In this document: positions 21,139 through 32,397 of the stretch, one piece after another
How positions within the stretch are numbered: the stretch's first letter is position 1
Layout: each line of letters opens with the position of its first letter
Source: Membranipora membranacea
Taxonomy: Eukaryota > Bryozoa > Gymnolaemata > Cheilostomatida > Membraniporidae
Length of the DNA stretch: 64,000 bases
Reading direction: 5' to 3'
Assembly (NCBI GenBank): GCA_914767715.1
Contig: OU612069.1
Coordinates: 21,325,387 to 21,389,386 of the forward strand
The notes under the pieces: model-generated
Told to the model about the DNA's origin: nothing
Database searches by the model: none
What the model saw: only the letters and a program-made list of their open reading frames with translations
Program-made: the position numbers and the translations under genes

Positions 21139-23953
21139 CTCTTTCGCAGTGCGCATCCACAGCTGATTTCATCTTCTGTCTCAATGCTTCTGTTTCTTCG
21201 TGCATCTCATCTGCTTCCAACTTCAAAGCCTCACTCTCTTCTAAAGACCCAATAGCAGCAAGAACCTCACTTCTCTCAGAGAGAACATGTGCATATTCTG
21301 ATTTTGATGTGTGACCAATATATTCCTTTAGATATGATTGAGCCTGTTTATATGCAGCATCTGCCTTCTTCATGTTTTTCTCTTTGGAGTACAACGCCCC
21401 ATCAGCTCTGTAGACAGTTGCTGCTTCAACTTTACAGTCCTGCTTTACGAACACATCAGTAGCCTTAGCATAGTAACCATGGGTTGTATCACTGTTTTCT
21501 TCCCTTCTGCCTGTTATACCTCCCATCGCTTTGTAAAGTTTCCCATAATTATAATGTTGTTGGTCCGGGTAAACATCATTCATCTTTCTCTCGGTTTGTC
21601 TTAGCCATACTTCTGGGTCGTGGACTATTTGATTATTGGCACCGTCAAGGTCTGTGGTATTGAGTTCCTCATCTTCAGGTAAACGAGCAAGTGCCACCTC
21701 CTTCTCCTTTGTGTAGCAGGTTGCTTCACTGAGAAGGATTTCACACTCCATTTGCTTTGCCTTATCCTCTTGGATTGGATGCTGATCGAGAAGTTTAAGT
21801 GCCTTCTGCAGATATTGTGGTGCATTAAACTTTTGGCCAACGTCCTGTAAGATGGTCACTTTTGTCACACAATCAAAATTGTCGTCAATCACCATTCGCA
21901 AACCTAGACGGCGTGCTTTAGTGTAATACGCCTGGGCTAACACTTCCTTTCCAGAGATATCGAAGATTTTTCCAATCTCATAAACGCAGTGAGCTATCTC
22001 TCTGGTTGGGTTACTGAGAAACTGCAGTCGATCTTCATCCCCACACTTCTCATACTCGCACATCAACTCATCAGATTCTGTCTTTCCTTCTGTTGCTGCA
22101 TGTATCAGGAGGGCCCTGAGTGCGTTAAGAAGCATTGTGAGTGATTTCTCTCCGTCCCTATATAGCCGCAGGCTAGCCAGTTCCATTTTGACCAAAGCTC
22201 TCTCCTTACCTAGGCCATCTACCAGCTTAGAAAATACCTCAGCCTCCTCGTAAGTCTTCTCCGCATTTGCGAGGAGACCCATGCCTTCATAGCACCTAGC
22301 AAGCCCTCTGTAGATTTCCATTCTGAAGAGAGCTTTCCCTGAAACCCGCTGACTTCTCTCCTTGAGTAACACAAACAATGGTAAAGCCGTTTTGTATTCT
22401 CTCATTTGTAGATGGGATCTTGCTACAGCATTTCCAGCTGTGAGTTCTAAGTTAGAGAAATCCAAGTGTCTAGCTTCTCTTACTATGTATGACCAGTTAC
22501 AGGAATAGAAGTTTGCTATTAGCGTCACAATTTGCCCTCCACTGAACTCCCTTTGCATGAGCTCTTCTATTTGTAAGGCTGTCTTCGATTGTACCATAGG
22601 TTCGATGCCATTCTGGAGAATCAATATGCATTCACTAATTTCCAAGAACTCTTTGGTTGTCATTTGCCAAATATCTTCTGGACTGAAAATTAACTGACTG
22701 CTGGATTTTTCATAACCGTTGGCTGTATTTGTTTCCTCATTTGGTATCAACTGGAAATCGCCTCTGCATGAACCCATGTGCAGATAACAACAGAGCCGAG
22801 AAAAACACGCACTTGCCAATGATGTCTGCAGGTATCTGCAGAAGGTTTGACCCGGCCATCCTTCTATAGCATTCCATGAGTCAGTGACAGGCTTCCCTAG
22901 AATTACTGAAAGAGCTAGAACCAAAAGTGATGGAAATCTATAGACAAGACTTTTGACATTCATAGAGAACCCGGTGATGTACTCATTGAAGTCAGGAGAA
23001 AACTCATACTTTGTTAAATCGCCAGCTAACATTTTAATGTTAGCATCCATCCTTATCTGGGGCATATGTCCATCTACTTGTTGTTTGCCAGCAACAAACT
23101 CTCCAAGCAATCTCTTTCCATTTCCTTGTGAAAATATGAGCTTTGTGAATGACAGCATTGCAGTGAGGTCACCCCTTGAGGCATCATCAGATGGATGATG
23201 AAGTATTTCTTTGTATACCGCCAACAGTTTTGAGGTAGTTGATAGAAAGACATTGGGACTGGTCTTGTTTCCTGTTGGAACATTTCCTGAAGTCTCTGTA
23301 ATACCATCAATCTGACAACCTCTCATTCTACCATCAACAAACCAACCTTTCAACTCATCAATATCTAAGGAACTCAACTTTGTTTCTCGGAGGGATCCGA
23401 AAAAGAAATAAGTCATGACAGCGAGGCGCTCGAAGTACTTTTCATGAGTTGAATCATCTATGAGGAAAAGATATTCCACATCTGAGTAGGGGGTAGCTTC
23501 CCCTCTGCCAAGAGAACCAACCCCGACTGCAGCAAAGCTACAAGGGGGATAATCTTCCATAGTTTCAATGGCCTTACGTATCACACTACTCGCAAACTCC
23601 AACATCATACTGTTTGATTTCAAAGCTGCTTCTTTGCATACCTGGTACTCAGTGTAATCACCATTTTCCTGTTTTATTTTGTTCACTTGCTCCCTTAAGG
23701 TCTTTCTGATTGAAAGGAGTTTATCTTTCAGCTCTTCTACATCCTCATAGAACTTTTCCTTGGTACTCTTTCTGCGAGGGCCAAGATAATCCCTGATTGG
23801 ATTCCAAGCCATGATGTTCCACGGATCTGTTGGTGATGGGGAGAACTCTACTGCTGCCGAATTGTAGAGGGAGAATGCCTGAAACATATCAAAACTGATT
23901 CTTTGAATAGGTGCATGCATTATAGATAGAACGAAATCGCTTGAACTGCTCAT
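21139..23953 (-). CDS. Nucleotidyltransferase plus TPR-like exon, copy 1
   Basis: A single exon encodes 938 residues from ATG at 23,953 to donor GTAAGG at 21,138. Residues about 143-160 read VGVGSLGRGEATPYSDVE, the GS-x10-D-x-E signature of the DNA polymerase beta-type nucleotidyltransferase fold, with D158 and E160 as metal ligands and D216 (CQIDGIT) a possible third. The helical half (about 515-935) holds degenerate TPR-like repeats such as YRGLARCYEGMGLLANAEKT and EIGKIFDISGKEVLAQAYYT. The substrate is unknown: AMP/UMP transfer and second-messenger synthesis are both open. The frame stays open upstream of ATG to a possible acceptor (GAG/GTT at about 23,970), so an upstream exon (24,067-24,222) may be joined. 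It differs from copy 2 by about 35 residues. Confidence 0.88.
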
Positions 23954-24066
23954 CCCCAATATTTTTTGAACCTCTGGTTGCAGTTGTCTTGATTTACATG
24001 TTAATCAAAGCAGTTATTTACAGTGCACCTCAAAAAGTAAAATGGAAATGAAATCTAATATCAGAC

Positions 24067-24222
24067 CTTGAGAGCATCTTTCCAATCTCTACTATTAGCA
24101 AAGCGCTCCTCATATGTCTCAGCTAAATCTTTGAGATAAGGCTCCTGTGACTCGAACCCCTTTATGCCATTCTTCATATATGACTGCTGGAAACTTGTCC
24201 TTTTATCATCCAATTCTGTTGC
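24067..24222 (-). CDS. Small upstream exon, TPR-like helix, copy 1
   Basis: This 156-base phase 0-0 exon lies between acceptor AAATGTAG and a weak donor (AAG/GTCTGA). It encodes SYMKNGIKGFESQEPYLKDL then AETYEERFANSRDWKDALK, helical and similar in style to the repeats of the large exon. Its frame is preserved in copy 2 (56,340-56,495). Joining to GTTCAAAAAATA at about 23,970 keeps phase 0 and gives DALKVQKILGM, but that acceptor lacks a clear pyrimidine tract. Confidence 0.5.
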
Positions 24223-25118
24223 CTACATTTTAAAGATATTTATTGCAGGGTAGTTATTACATTTCAGTGTTCTGCTGTTAGTCCCCTATACAAATTCTTT
24301 CGCTGGGTAACCACTTATAAAATAATTTGTTTATTCAAAAAACAAAACGAAAGCTGGAGCTTGAACAGGGCAAAGTGATGATCTGTTGCATCAAGGAATA
24401 CCAGGTTACTCCAATGTTGCTTGAACAGATCCACTCGATGGACGTGGGAAATCGGACGCATTCATAAGCAACATTGCACTCCACGGTACTATATTAGTTG
24501 ACAGGAGGAAAGTCTTCTACAGAATAATTGACATGGTAATGCCCTGAATTGCCCTGACCCGCCCTGTCTTGCCATGCCCTGATCTTGTCGATATATCATA
24601 TTCTATTGGAATTTAGTGGGTGTAAACTTTGTAGTTGCAAATCACTTGCACCTGCTATTTAAATAGCCCACATGTGTTTTCTTTAATCAATGAGCTAGGG
24701 AGAGCTCCACGTTTGCAACTCAGTTATGGATAAGCTTTATGAGTGACGGAATAGAGTAGAATTCAGAGGATCAGCTGATTTGTGTATTTCATTTAATTTA
24801 AACTCTTCCAACATTTTAGCTAAAGTTCCTCTAACAAATACTCTCAGAAACTGACCTGTAAACCCATATCCTCACATCATTAAGCCAGATCATAATTTAT
24901 TATCTTAGAAGTTTCAGTTGAATGAACCACAGCATTAAATATAAGGATCATTATCTCGGATCACAATGCTGCCCTACTGTGCAATAAATATTGGGGAGGT
25001 CAGAGTACCGAAGCTAATATCAGATATTTGCGCAATCATCTCTAAAATCATAATCATGTGATTGTGGTGTTGTTTATACCAACACACCTTTTCTCATGTT
25101 TTAACTCTAAGGAACTTG

Positions 25119-25841
25119 TTAATCTACCTCTTTCATATCGATGTTAGATTGCAGCCCTTCCTTTGGTTCAACAGTCAGATACTCTTCTTTCATATCTATC
25201 TGGTCCGTGAAATATTGTCCTTGGTCAGTTGACACTGTGTCAGACATCTGCATGCGCTGTATTGTCTCTGTTACAGTAAGGTCTCTATTTTGCTGAAGCT
25301 CAATACTGAGTGTTTGATCTCTCATTCCCGTTAGTAGTTGTATCATTATCATCTCATTTCTCTGACAATCATCCCATCTGTAACATTGCTTGGCGAGCTC
25401 GAAAACATGCGAGATGTATTGGTGATTGTTCTCACTTTCACTCTGTGACCTTCTGTTCAACAGGGTTGCCTGATAAAGGTGATTGTCTTTAGGCTGAAAA
25501 TACTCATCAAGTGTTCTCAATATACTCTCAAATAAGGTAAGTTGGGTTTTTTCACTTGTTCCATGGCTGATCAGGGTTTGTTCACGTACATACGGTTCTA
25601 TAGAGTGAGCTATGCTTCCCATGCAGCTGAAAAGGACATCAATCTGAGCTTTTGCAGGCTTTTCGCTGAGCCCTGAATCCTCAAGATAGAGCAGAAACCG
25701 TTCTTTATATTCTATCCATTCTAGCCAGGATCCCTGTGAGCTTCCGAGATTAAGTCCATTTGGGACTTCAGATCTGTTAGGGATATCTTGGAGAATTTTT
25801 GATGCTCCTGAAATATCGATCTGCGACATGTTTACAGTCAT
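25119..25841 (-). CDS. Gag-like protein or first exon, copy 1
   Basis: An ATG-initiated 240-codon frame has the shape of a Ty3/gypsy-type Gag N-terminal region: GSWLEWIEYKERFLLYLEDS, KAQIDVLFSCMGSIAH, LRTLDEYFQPKDN, YISHVFELAKQCYRWDDC, RNEMIMIQLLTGMRDQTLS. No zinc knuckle, protease or reverse transcriptase follows. A TATA-like ATATAAA (25,891-25,897) sits about 50 bases upstream. Near the end a GAG/GTAGAT donor in phase 0 would splice to the phase 0 exon at 24,222, so it could be the first exon of the nucleotidyltransferase gene; otherwise it stops at TAA 25,119. It is open in both duplicate copies with 16 replacements, which argues against simple decay. Confidence 0.6.
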   Translation of the reverse strand: MTVNMSQIDISGASKILQDIPNRSEVPNGLNLGSSQGSWLEWIEYKERFLLYLEDSGLSEKPAKAQIDVLFSCMGSIAHSIEPYVREQTLISHGTSEKTQLTLFESILRTLDEYFQPKDNHLYQATLLNRRSQSESENNHQYISHVFELAKQCYRWDDCQRNEMIMIQLLTGMRDQTLSIELQQNRDLTVTETIQRMQMSDTVSTDQGQYFTDQIDMKEEYLTVEPKEGLQSNIDMKEVD

Positions 25842-25890
25842 CTACTAGAACCGGAGCTTATCACCAATACTTGGGGTGAATGCTTCCCAG

Positions 25891-25897
25891 TTTATAT
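25891..25897 (-). promoter_or_regulatory. TATA-like box upstream of gag-like frame, copy 1
   Basis: Minus-strand ATATAAA lies about 50 bases before the ATG at 25,841. It is conserved at 60,702-60,708, about 62 bases before the copy 2 ATG. No other core element is evident. Confidence 0.35.
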
Positions 25898-27014
25898 GCT
25901 GTTCAATTCAAAGGCTTGCCAATTTAGAAACTGCTCTAACTCTAACTCACATAGTGGTTTGAGCGAGGGCTAGATACTGTATAATCTCAGTTTATGTTGA
26001 CAGCAGAAGAATTTCGATGAGAGCAATGAACTAAACCCTGATGAGACATTGATGAAACATTGATGAGAGTAATGATTTATAATTTGTTATGTAATAAAAT
26101 TAAACTGAATTGTTACCAGGATTCTCTCCTTTTTTAAGAGAGGTTTAAATTTCCTGCTTCAATAACAGCCTCAACAACATCTTGTAGTATGACACTTCAT
26201 GTGAGGACCGTGACTGCACAAGTAGAGCAGTCCTGCGGGATGTTACAGTAAATGGTGAAGCCTAGTGTTTCACCACAGCAATAGATAAAGAAAGTATTAG
26301 CGTCTATTGGATTCAGTTGAGGCTGAGGGCAGTAAATATTAGACCACAGCCTGATACCGTTCATGTGTTATCTACATGCATTGTGTCAATAGCGAACAAT
26401 GGATCACTCGACCCATAGCTGACTGGTCTTTGACATCTACAATCATTTGAAAAAAACATTACATTCACAGCATTGGTTTGATATTAACAAGCAAACAATA
26501 GGAATTAGGCTAAGCGATCCTGGAATTCTCATGTCCTTTTGTTATGATACATTGAAAAGAGTTATGCCGAATAAATTAGGAGTGAAAAGAAACTGAGAAA
26601 ATGGAGTAAAAAAACGATAGATCTCATTCACCCATTGATCTCCAATGTTTTGTGACGTGTTTTGTGAAACTCATTGTGGCTCATTAGAGTTGTCTACACT
26701 GCTCACAGTAGATCAGAAGATAGGATATATCCATAATCATCTTTTGAATACTCTAGACCGGAAACTATTGGCTGTTTGATACAGGCTCAGAGTGCTCTCT
26801 TATTCAGTGCATTCCTCACGACGCGACGTCACTGCGCTACTCACTTTTTCACTGGTACTCAGGGTCGGGAGTTTCTCAGCGAATATCTTCTGATTTCTGA
26901 GTCTGCCAACTTGTCAGGTACGCCAATAAGGAGTAAAACTTGTTGGTTTAACTGTTACCTTTTACTTCTTGGTCTAACTAGATAATAAAAATTCATCTTC
27001 ACAAATTATGCACT

Positions 27015-27160
27015 GTTAATTTGACTAGGAGAGGTGCTGGGGGCTGGAACAAATAACCTTGAAAGCTCCCCCAGTGGGACTCGAACACACAACTCCTGCG
27101 GCACTAATTGTCTGGCAGTGAATAGCAGGACCGATAACCGATTGCGCCATCTCACCATCC
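27015..27160 (-). mobile_element. tRNA-derived SINE (family 3)
   Basis: Reading the minus strand: GATGGTGAGATGGCGCAATC (A-box region), TTGTGTGTTCGAGTCCCAC (B box), then GGGGGAGCTTTCAAGG and a CCAGCCCCCAGCACC tail. ATTTGACTA and related sequence recur on both sides (about 27,013 and 27,197), but exact target duplications are unclear. Confidence 0.65.
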
Positions 27161-27714
27161 CCAAAAAAAGAGGGGATGGTATCAAATTATCACTGTTAAT
27201 TTGACTATAGACAGATAGTTTATGTAGGTAAGGTTGGATACAAAAGAAGCAAGGAAATGAACAGTTTGCAATGAGTGAACACTCGACAATAGAGCGGTGG
27301 AATAGTTTACAATAGGGAGGGGACGGTAAACAATATTGTACAGTGCCCGGACTGCTTTTGTGCGAGTTGGGTGGGGGACAGTTTACAATACTACACAGGC
27401 ACAAGGATTTCATCAATAAGTAATAGAAATGTTTCACTTACCTGTAAAGTTCCTGACATCAATATCTTGGCAAACCAATGCTGCTTATATCTGTTCCTGT
27501 TCTTTACTCAACACTTGTTCCTCCTACTTGCTTCTTGTCTGTTAACTTGTGCACTTCATCTGCCCAACAGTTATACTCCACTGTGGTTAAAAACCTGTCA
27601 TCTGCCAAACTACAGTATGTTCCAAAAACATGAAATAACTAGAGAATAAATAAATTATTTGACTTGACATACTGACATGAAGGTCACTATCTATAACCTG
27701 GAATACAAAGTGTG

Positions 27715-28045
27715 TTGCCAGGATATCTAAATATTTAGTTTCGTTTCGTACCAAGTAATGCCCACTTCAGTTTCTGAAGATTTTGTTCATGTGCAAGTCT
27801 GCCTCCATTAATTGGCTAGGGTGAATGGCCCGCAACAGCCATATCAGGTAGTTCTAGACAAACAGTACACCTGTTGGGGCTCAAACCTAAGACAATATTA
27901 TCCCAGGTCGGACGCCTCTAGCGCTGAGCTATCCCTGATCCCTAAAAGGGCAGTGTTATAATCATCTTCCATTGCTATGTTACGGCAAAGCATCAAAAAA
28001 TCATTGTACTTGATTTATAATTAACAAAATGTCACAAGGTTCAAT
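27715..28045 (-). mobile_element. tRNA-derived SINE with long body (family 4)
   Basis: On the minus strand a head with GGGATAGCTCAGCGCTAG and TTTGAGCCCCAACAGG is followed by about 200 bases including GGCTGTTGCGGGCCATTCAC and a tail with AAATATTTAGATATCC. A second member with the same body and the same orientation is at 63,415-63,735. Confidence 0.7.
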
Positions 28046-28476
28046 AGTGGTACCTCATCTTATTTCAACTGTGTATACAGCAAGAGATAAAACCCACATC
28101 AGATTGTTTGTGTGGCTGCAATCAGGAGTCAGAAGATACATTATTATATAAAAACTGTCAAGTTAAAGCTATAATCTCAAATTCAAGGGATGGTTTACAG
28201 GCAATTCAGATGCCAAAATTTTGGGCAAAGTTTTCCTTGTTTGTTGCATGTGCGTGATTCACACGTTAGATACAAACGTGGAGATTAGATTAATAGTGTC
28301 AAGATGTGGCTAGCTGCCAAATTTCAGTTAGTCTGTCCACATATTTACAGCTTGTGCGGTTTTTGATGTAGCTGTATTTTCAGACCCTATATTGCATTAA
28401 AGCCTGAAATTGTATTGGTGATACAAGGTATTATAATTATACCTAAATATAACCTATCAATTGTTGTGACCGTCAG

Positions 28477-28657
28477 TAGTGGTAGAGTAGACTGTTCACA
28501 CCTGATGTACATTCAGAGCGCCGCAGATGAGCGCTGGAATGATCTGATATTACTGACAACCAGACCAGAGACCATCAATGGCGTATTTAATGATCCAGTA
28601 CAGACAAATATGCAACATTCAGAACTGATTTACGAAGACTCCAGCCTGTTCTCATAG
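28477..28657 (+). CDS. Terminal exon of an unrecognised plus-strand gene, copy 2
   Basis: The counterpart of 1,205-1,385, with the same acceptor-like CAG, frame, TAG stop and downstream AATAAA (28,775). Two residues differ (W-N-D-L and F-N-D-P here). The family is unrecognised and no upstream exon was found. Confidence 0.4.
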
Positions 28658-29549
28658 TATAGTCTCGCTCTTCTTATTTCTCCTTCCTTCCTCCTTCCTC
28701 TCCCTCTCATGTTCTGCGCAATACAAATTCAAACACAATTTCATCTATTGTTCGACAGAGGCCGTGGTTGATGGAATAAAGATTTAATGATTACAAATCA
28801 CTTTTAGACCTTTTATTATTTTGAAGGGGTATCAAAGAGCGTCAACAAAATGAGCACTGCCCTTATCCTTTCAAGCAAATATCAAACAAGGTTGGCTGCA
28901 GGCTTTAAACTTGATGTTCTCTCTATAAACAAGTTGTAGATAGAAATTAGCGCTGGTATATATATATACTTGCTCATGCTAGGCAGTCTCTAGATCAAGA
29001 GCTCGCACAACGCCTGGTCGATGGTAGTAGTGCTGTTATATCTGAAACCAGGGGTTTTAGAATAACTGATACAACTAAACTCAATACAATTGATAGAACA
29101 GGCTCACCTCAAATCACTGTTACAAATGTCTGACTTGCTCAAGCAAGATCTTCTCAGTACAGAGCTATCAGTCGATTGTCCTCTCTACTAGCCGCCAGTC
29201 TTTTGGGTGACTCTACAAGTAATATAATCCTCATATGAGTAATCTAGCTGTCCTCATGAGTATACATGTTGTACAGTAATCAGTCATAAGTAGAGTCCCT
29301 TTCCCAATCTTAACTTCTTCGTTTTCCTTTTGCTTTTTAGGTTTTTATAGTATTTTCTTATTGTAGTTTTTAGTGTTTTTTGTTTGAATCCATAATATAT
29401 AATAATAATATATATATATATATAGTTGGTACAAAGGTATAATATGATTCCTCAGTACGAAATATGATAGTAGTCTGCACTCTCTGTTTGCCGCTATGTG
29501 ACTGACTGGTTTCTGGCTGAGACATGTTATTTATACCTTTGTATTCCAA

Positions 29550-29740
29550 CTACATGTAAAAATGGGAGTTGCCTTCATTTATGTATGGTGGGGCAACTCC
29601 AAAGTAATATATGATGGCTATTAGAATTTGACTAATATTCAATATAGCAGTGCCCCAGGTATCAACCCCATCCCAATAACAAATGCCTGGTTCAGATGTT
29701 GCCGATAATGGAATACCACCACTAGCAACCCGGACAGAGA
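29550..29740 (-). CDS. Candidate last exon of filamin-repeat gene, copy 2
   Basis: Equivalent to 2,258-2,448: open after an acceptor-like CTGCTCAG, ending with the same hydrophobic segment. Three residues differ from copy 1 (SATSEPGICY here). Assignment to the filamin gene rests on position and phase only. Confidence 0.3.
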
Positions 29741-29827
29741 CTGAGCAGTTAAATAAGCTAGTCTCACAATGCACAAATCATGATATATGAAGAATAATTT
29801 CTGTATAGTATAACTTTGATAAGGTAC

Positions 29828-29975
29828 CTTCTAATGTCTGATGATTGAGTCCAGCTCAGCCTTGTAATGCACTTCTCTGCTCCATTGTCTTTCCTTAGTA
29901 GTGACTGATATATTATTCTAACCTCGTCATCCTATTCTGAGTTCAGATCACCTGTCCAGTGTTTAGTGTGTCCCC
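29828..29975 (-). pseudogene. Decayed filamin-repeat exon, copy 2
   Basis: The homologue of 2,536-2,683, with the same splice-like borders and in-frame stops, so the decay predates the duplication. Confidence 0.45.
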
Positions 29976-31035
29976 CTACAAACAACTGAAGCTATGTTGT
30001 GGCCAGCCATGACATGTTTACTGTATTCATACAGTACAACTCCCTGAATTGAATGATTACATCTGAACAATTGCATTGTGGGATACCTACTCAGACAGGT
30101 GCTGTGTTAACGTGAATGTCACTATTACTCTAGAAGTAACGGCAATCAGAATGTACCATTATTCACATGATGGGCTGTGACTTAAAAGAATTACATTGTG
30201 GGATACGTATTTAGATTATAATGAGTAATATCCAACCACGTAAATACAGTACACAGCAAATGTAATGCAAGTATTAACTATTAATGATGTTATTATTGAT
30301 ACCCCTTTAATCCTGGGTGCAATGTAGAGTCATCTGACCAGAATTCACATGGCATGGGATATTAAGGACCCTGAGCTTAGCTGGAATGGGGCTTTGTATG
30401 AAGATTATCTTTTGGTGAGAAAAATCAGTAAGAAATTAGACAATCTATAAAACTAAACACCTATGACTATAGCAGGTTTAATTATCATTTAATCAGGATT
30501 TGTTTTCCTCATTTTACCAGAGATTTTCATCATTTACAATGAATAGTGTATTTGAATCAGGCTAGGCTAGGCCATCATCTGGGCCGTCCTATCCCAAGAA
30601 CCTTCAAATATTGATCAGTCATATACTTGGTGAGCGGTTCAAAATACGTTTAACTGAACACTGCGTATCATAGAGTAAGAAAACATCATCTGGTACCATA
30701 AAGAAGTGATTACCATAGATGTAGTGGAAATCAATGATATCCTGACATTATCTACTATCGTTATGCTACATAGCTCTTGGGTAAGGGAGCACATGGTCTA
30801 GCTAGACACTTATGGTGGGATCTTTCTAGGAAATTGTTTCAGATGATGCTAGCAGTGTTTGTGTTTTTCGACAGTTTTTGCAAAATCATCTGCTCATGTT
30901 CCGCTTTCTGAAATTTCGAAAGCTGGTAGTAAAGTCTCAGGATTTTGTGAACACTAAAGTTGTGCCCACATTGCAGTGACCCAACGCTACAGGATAAAAT
31001 TTGGATGATGACTTGATGAGAGAATGTGTCAAGTT

Positions 31036-31255
31036 GCAGGTGGCAGGATGGTGGAGTGGTTAGGATTCGAACTTCTCATTATGAGAGTTGCAGGTTCGAA
31101 TCCCGGTCACTACCTATGCTGCTGATGGAGGTCTTCATACATTACCTGAGCTTGCCCACTCCTACCTTGTACAAGGGTGCGCTAAATATATGAGTTGTTC
31201 TTAATTAATGTAAGCATATTCTCTTTGGCCCCGAAAGGGGCACCGAATAGCAAGA
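31036..31255 (+). mobile_element. tRNA-derived SINE (family 1), copy 2
   Basis: The same insertion as 3,740-3,960, inherited through the duplication, with the same B box and GGCCCCGAAAGGGGC hairpin. Confidence 0.75.
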
Positions 31256-31279
31256 GAGATAGTTAGATTCACATTCTAC

Positions 31280-31430
31280 CTTCTAATGCCTGATGATTGA
31301 GTCCAGCTCAGCCTCATACTGTACTTCTCTGCTCCATTGTAGAGAGTGTGACTTTTTCCTTAGTAGTGACCTTATTCTGACCTCGCCATCCTATTCTGAG
31401 TTCAGGTCGGTCCGGTGTTTGCTGCGTCCC
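31280..31430 (-). pseudogene. Decayed filamin-repeat exon, copy 2
   Basis: The homologue of 3,982-4,133. It starts D-A-A-N-T-G-P-T in the phase-1 frame and then meets TGA; the filamin-like LYNGAEKYSMRLSW appears in another frame. The TGA is shared with copy 1. Confidence 0.5.
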
Positions 31431-32316
31431 CTACAAACATGTAACAAAGGCTATTGTATTATACTTTGTATAATTATTAACTGAAGCTAACTTTTGGCCA
31501 GCCATGACGTGTTGACAGCACTCATACAGGGCAACTCCCTGAAAATATTATCATATATGTTGAATTGTGACATCTGAAAAATCGCACTCTGGTATACCTA
31601 TTCAGGCTTAGCCTGGGCAGGCTGTCGGGGTGGATGGGTGGAGGGACATCCACTATTCAGGGCTTACCAACCAAATATATCTAAATAAAAATACCACAAT
31701 GCAATTTTTAGAAGTTACGCTAATCCGAACATGCTATCATACACGTGATTGGCTTTGACTTCAAAAAATTGCATTGTGGATACTTAATTAGACTGAAAGC
31801 GAGTAATACACAACCAAGTAAATATGGTACATAGCAAAAGTAATATAAGTATTAACTCTTAATGATATAACTATTAATACTTGTTCAATATACATTCTTT
31901 AATCTTGAGTACAATGTAAAGTAATCTGACTAGCATTCACATGGCAGTGGATATGCTGGGTATAGCTGGAATAAAGCGCTTTGTATGAAGATAATCCTAT
32001 GATGTAACAAATCAGTATGGAATTAGACAGTCTATCAAACCATCCAAACATCCATGACAGCTATCACACATAATTAATCAGGATTTGGTTCAGCCATTCT
32101 ACCAAAGATTTCGATCTTAAAACCTCGTAGTATTAACTCCCTTCTCGAGTGTATCAACAGGATGCGAGACATTATATATATCAGTGATGTTTTTGAGAAA
32201 ATTTGCAAAAATATAGCCTGAGAGAATAGCAACACTTAGGCTGTTATCCTGAGAGTACTATTTACAGGGCAGGGACGCTCCCTCCCTCCCCTCCTCGCTA
32301 AGTTAAGGTTACATAC

Positions 32317-32397
32317 CGACATGAGAGAATGTATAGGGTACAGTGACACCATCAGAAGTGTCAGTCAGCTCATACGGTAAACTCGCTCCAAACTTAT
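32317..32397 (-). CDS. Filamin-repeat exon, copy 2
   Basis: The counterpart of 5,017-5,097, phase 1-1 with intact acceptor and GTATGT donor. It encodes DKFGASLPYELTDTSDGVTV and PYTFSHVG (Y to H relative to copy 1). Confidence 0.6.

Larger units (their letters stand above)
800..26265 (+). repeat. Tandem segmental duplication, copy 1
   Basis: The whole stretch is repeated in the same orientation and gene order at 28,083-61,030. Alignment by eye starts at the shared AAGAGATAAAA at about 802 and 28,083 and fails just after the shared CAGTCCTGCGGGAT at about 26,230 and 60,995. Many stretches of 100-300 bases are identical or nearly so, for example the intron at 19,813-20,040. Relative to copy 2 it lacks PLK4 exons (two deletions), two filamin exons, a 2.5 kb inverted-repeat element, a second propeller exon pair and a 0.63 kb block near 48,600. 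It has gained a SINE at 13,262-13,507 and an expanded minisatellite at 18,147-18,356. Confidence 0.93.
26265..28082. other. Spacer between the duplicated units
   Basis: This stretch is not part of either unit. I find no gene. It holds an antisense family 3 SINE (27,015-27,160) and an antisense family 4 SINE (27,715-28,045). The short open frames here show no protein-like composition. Confidence 0.55.
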
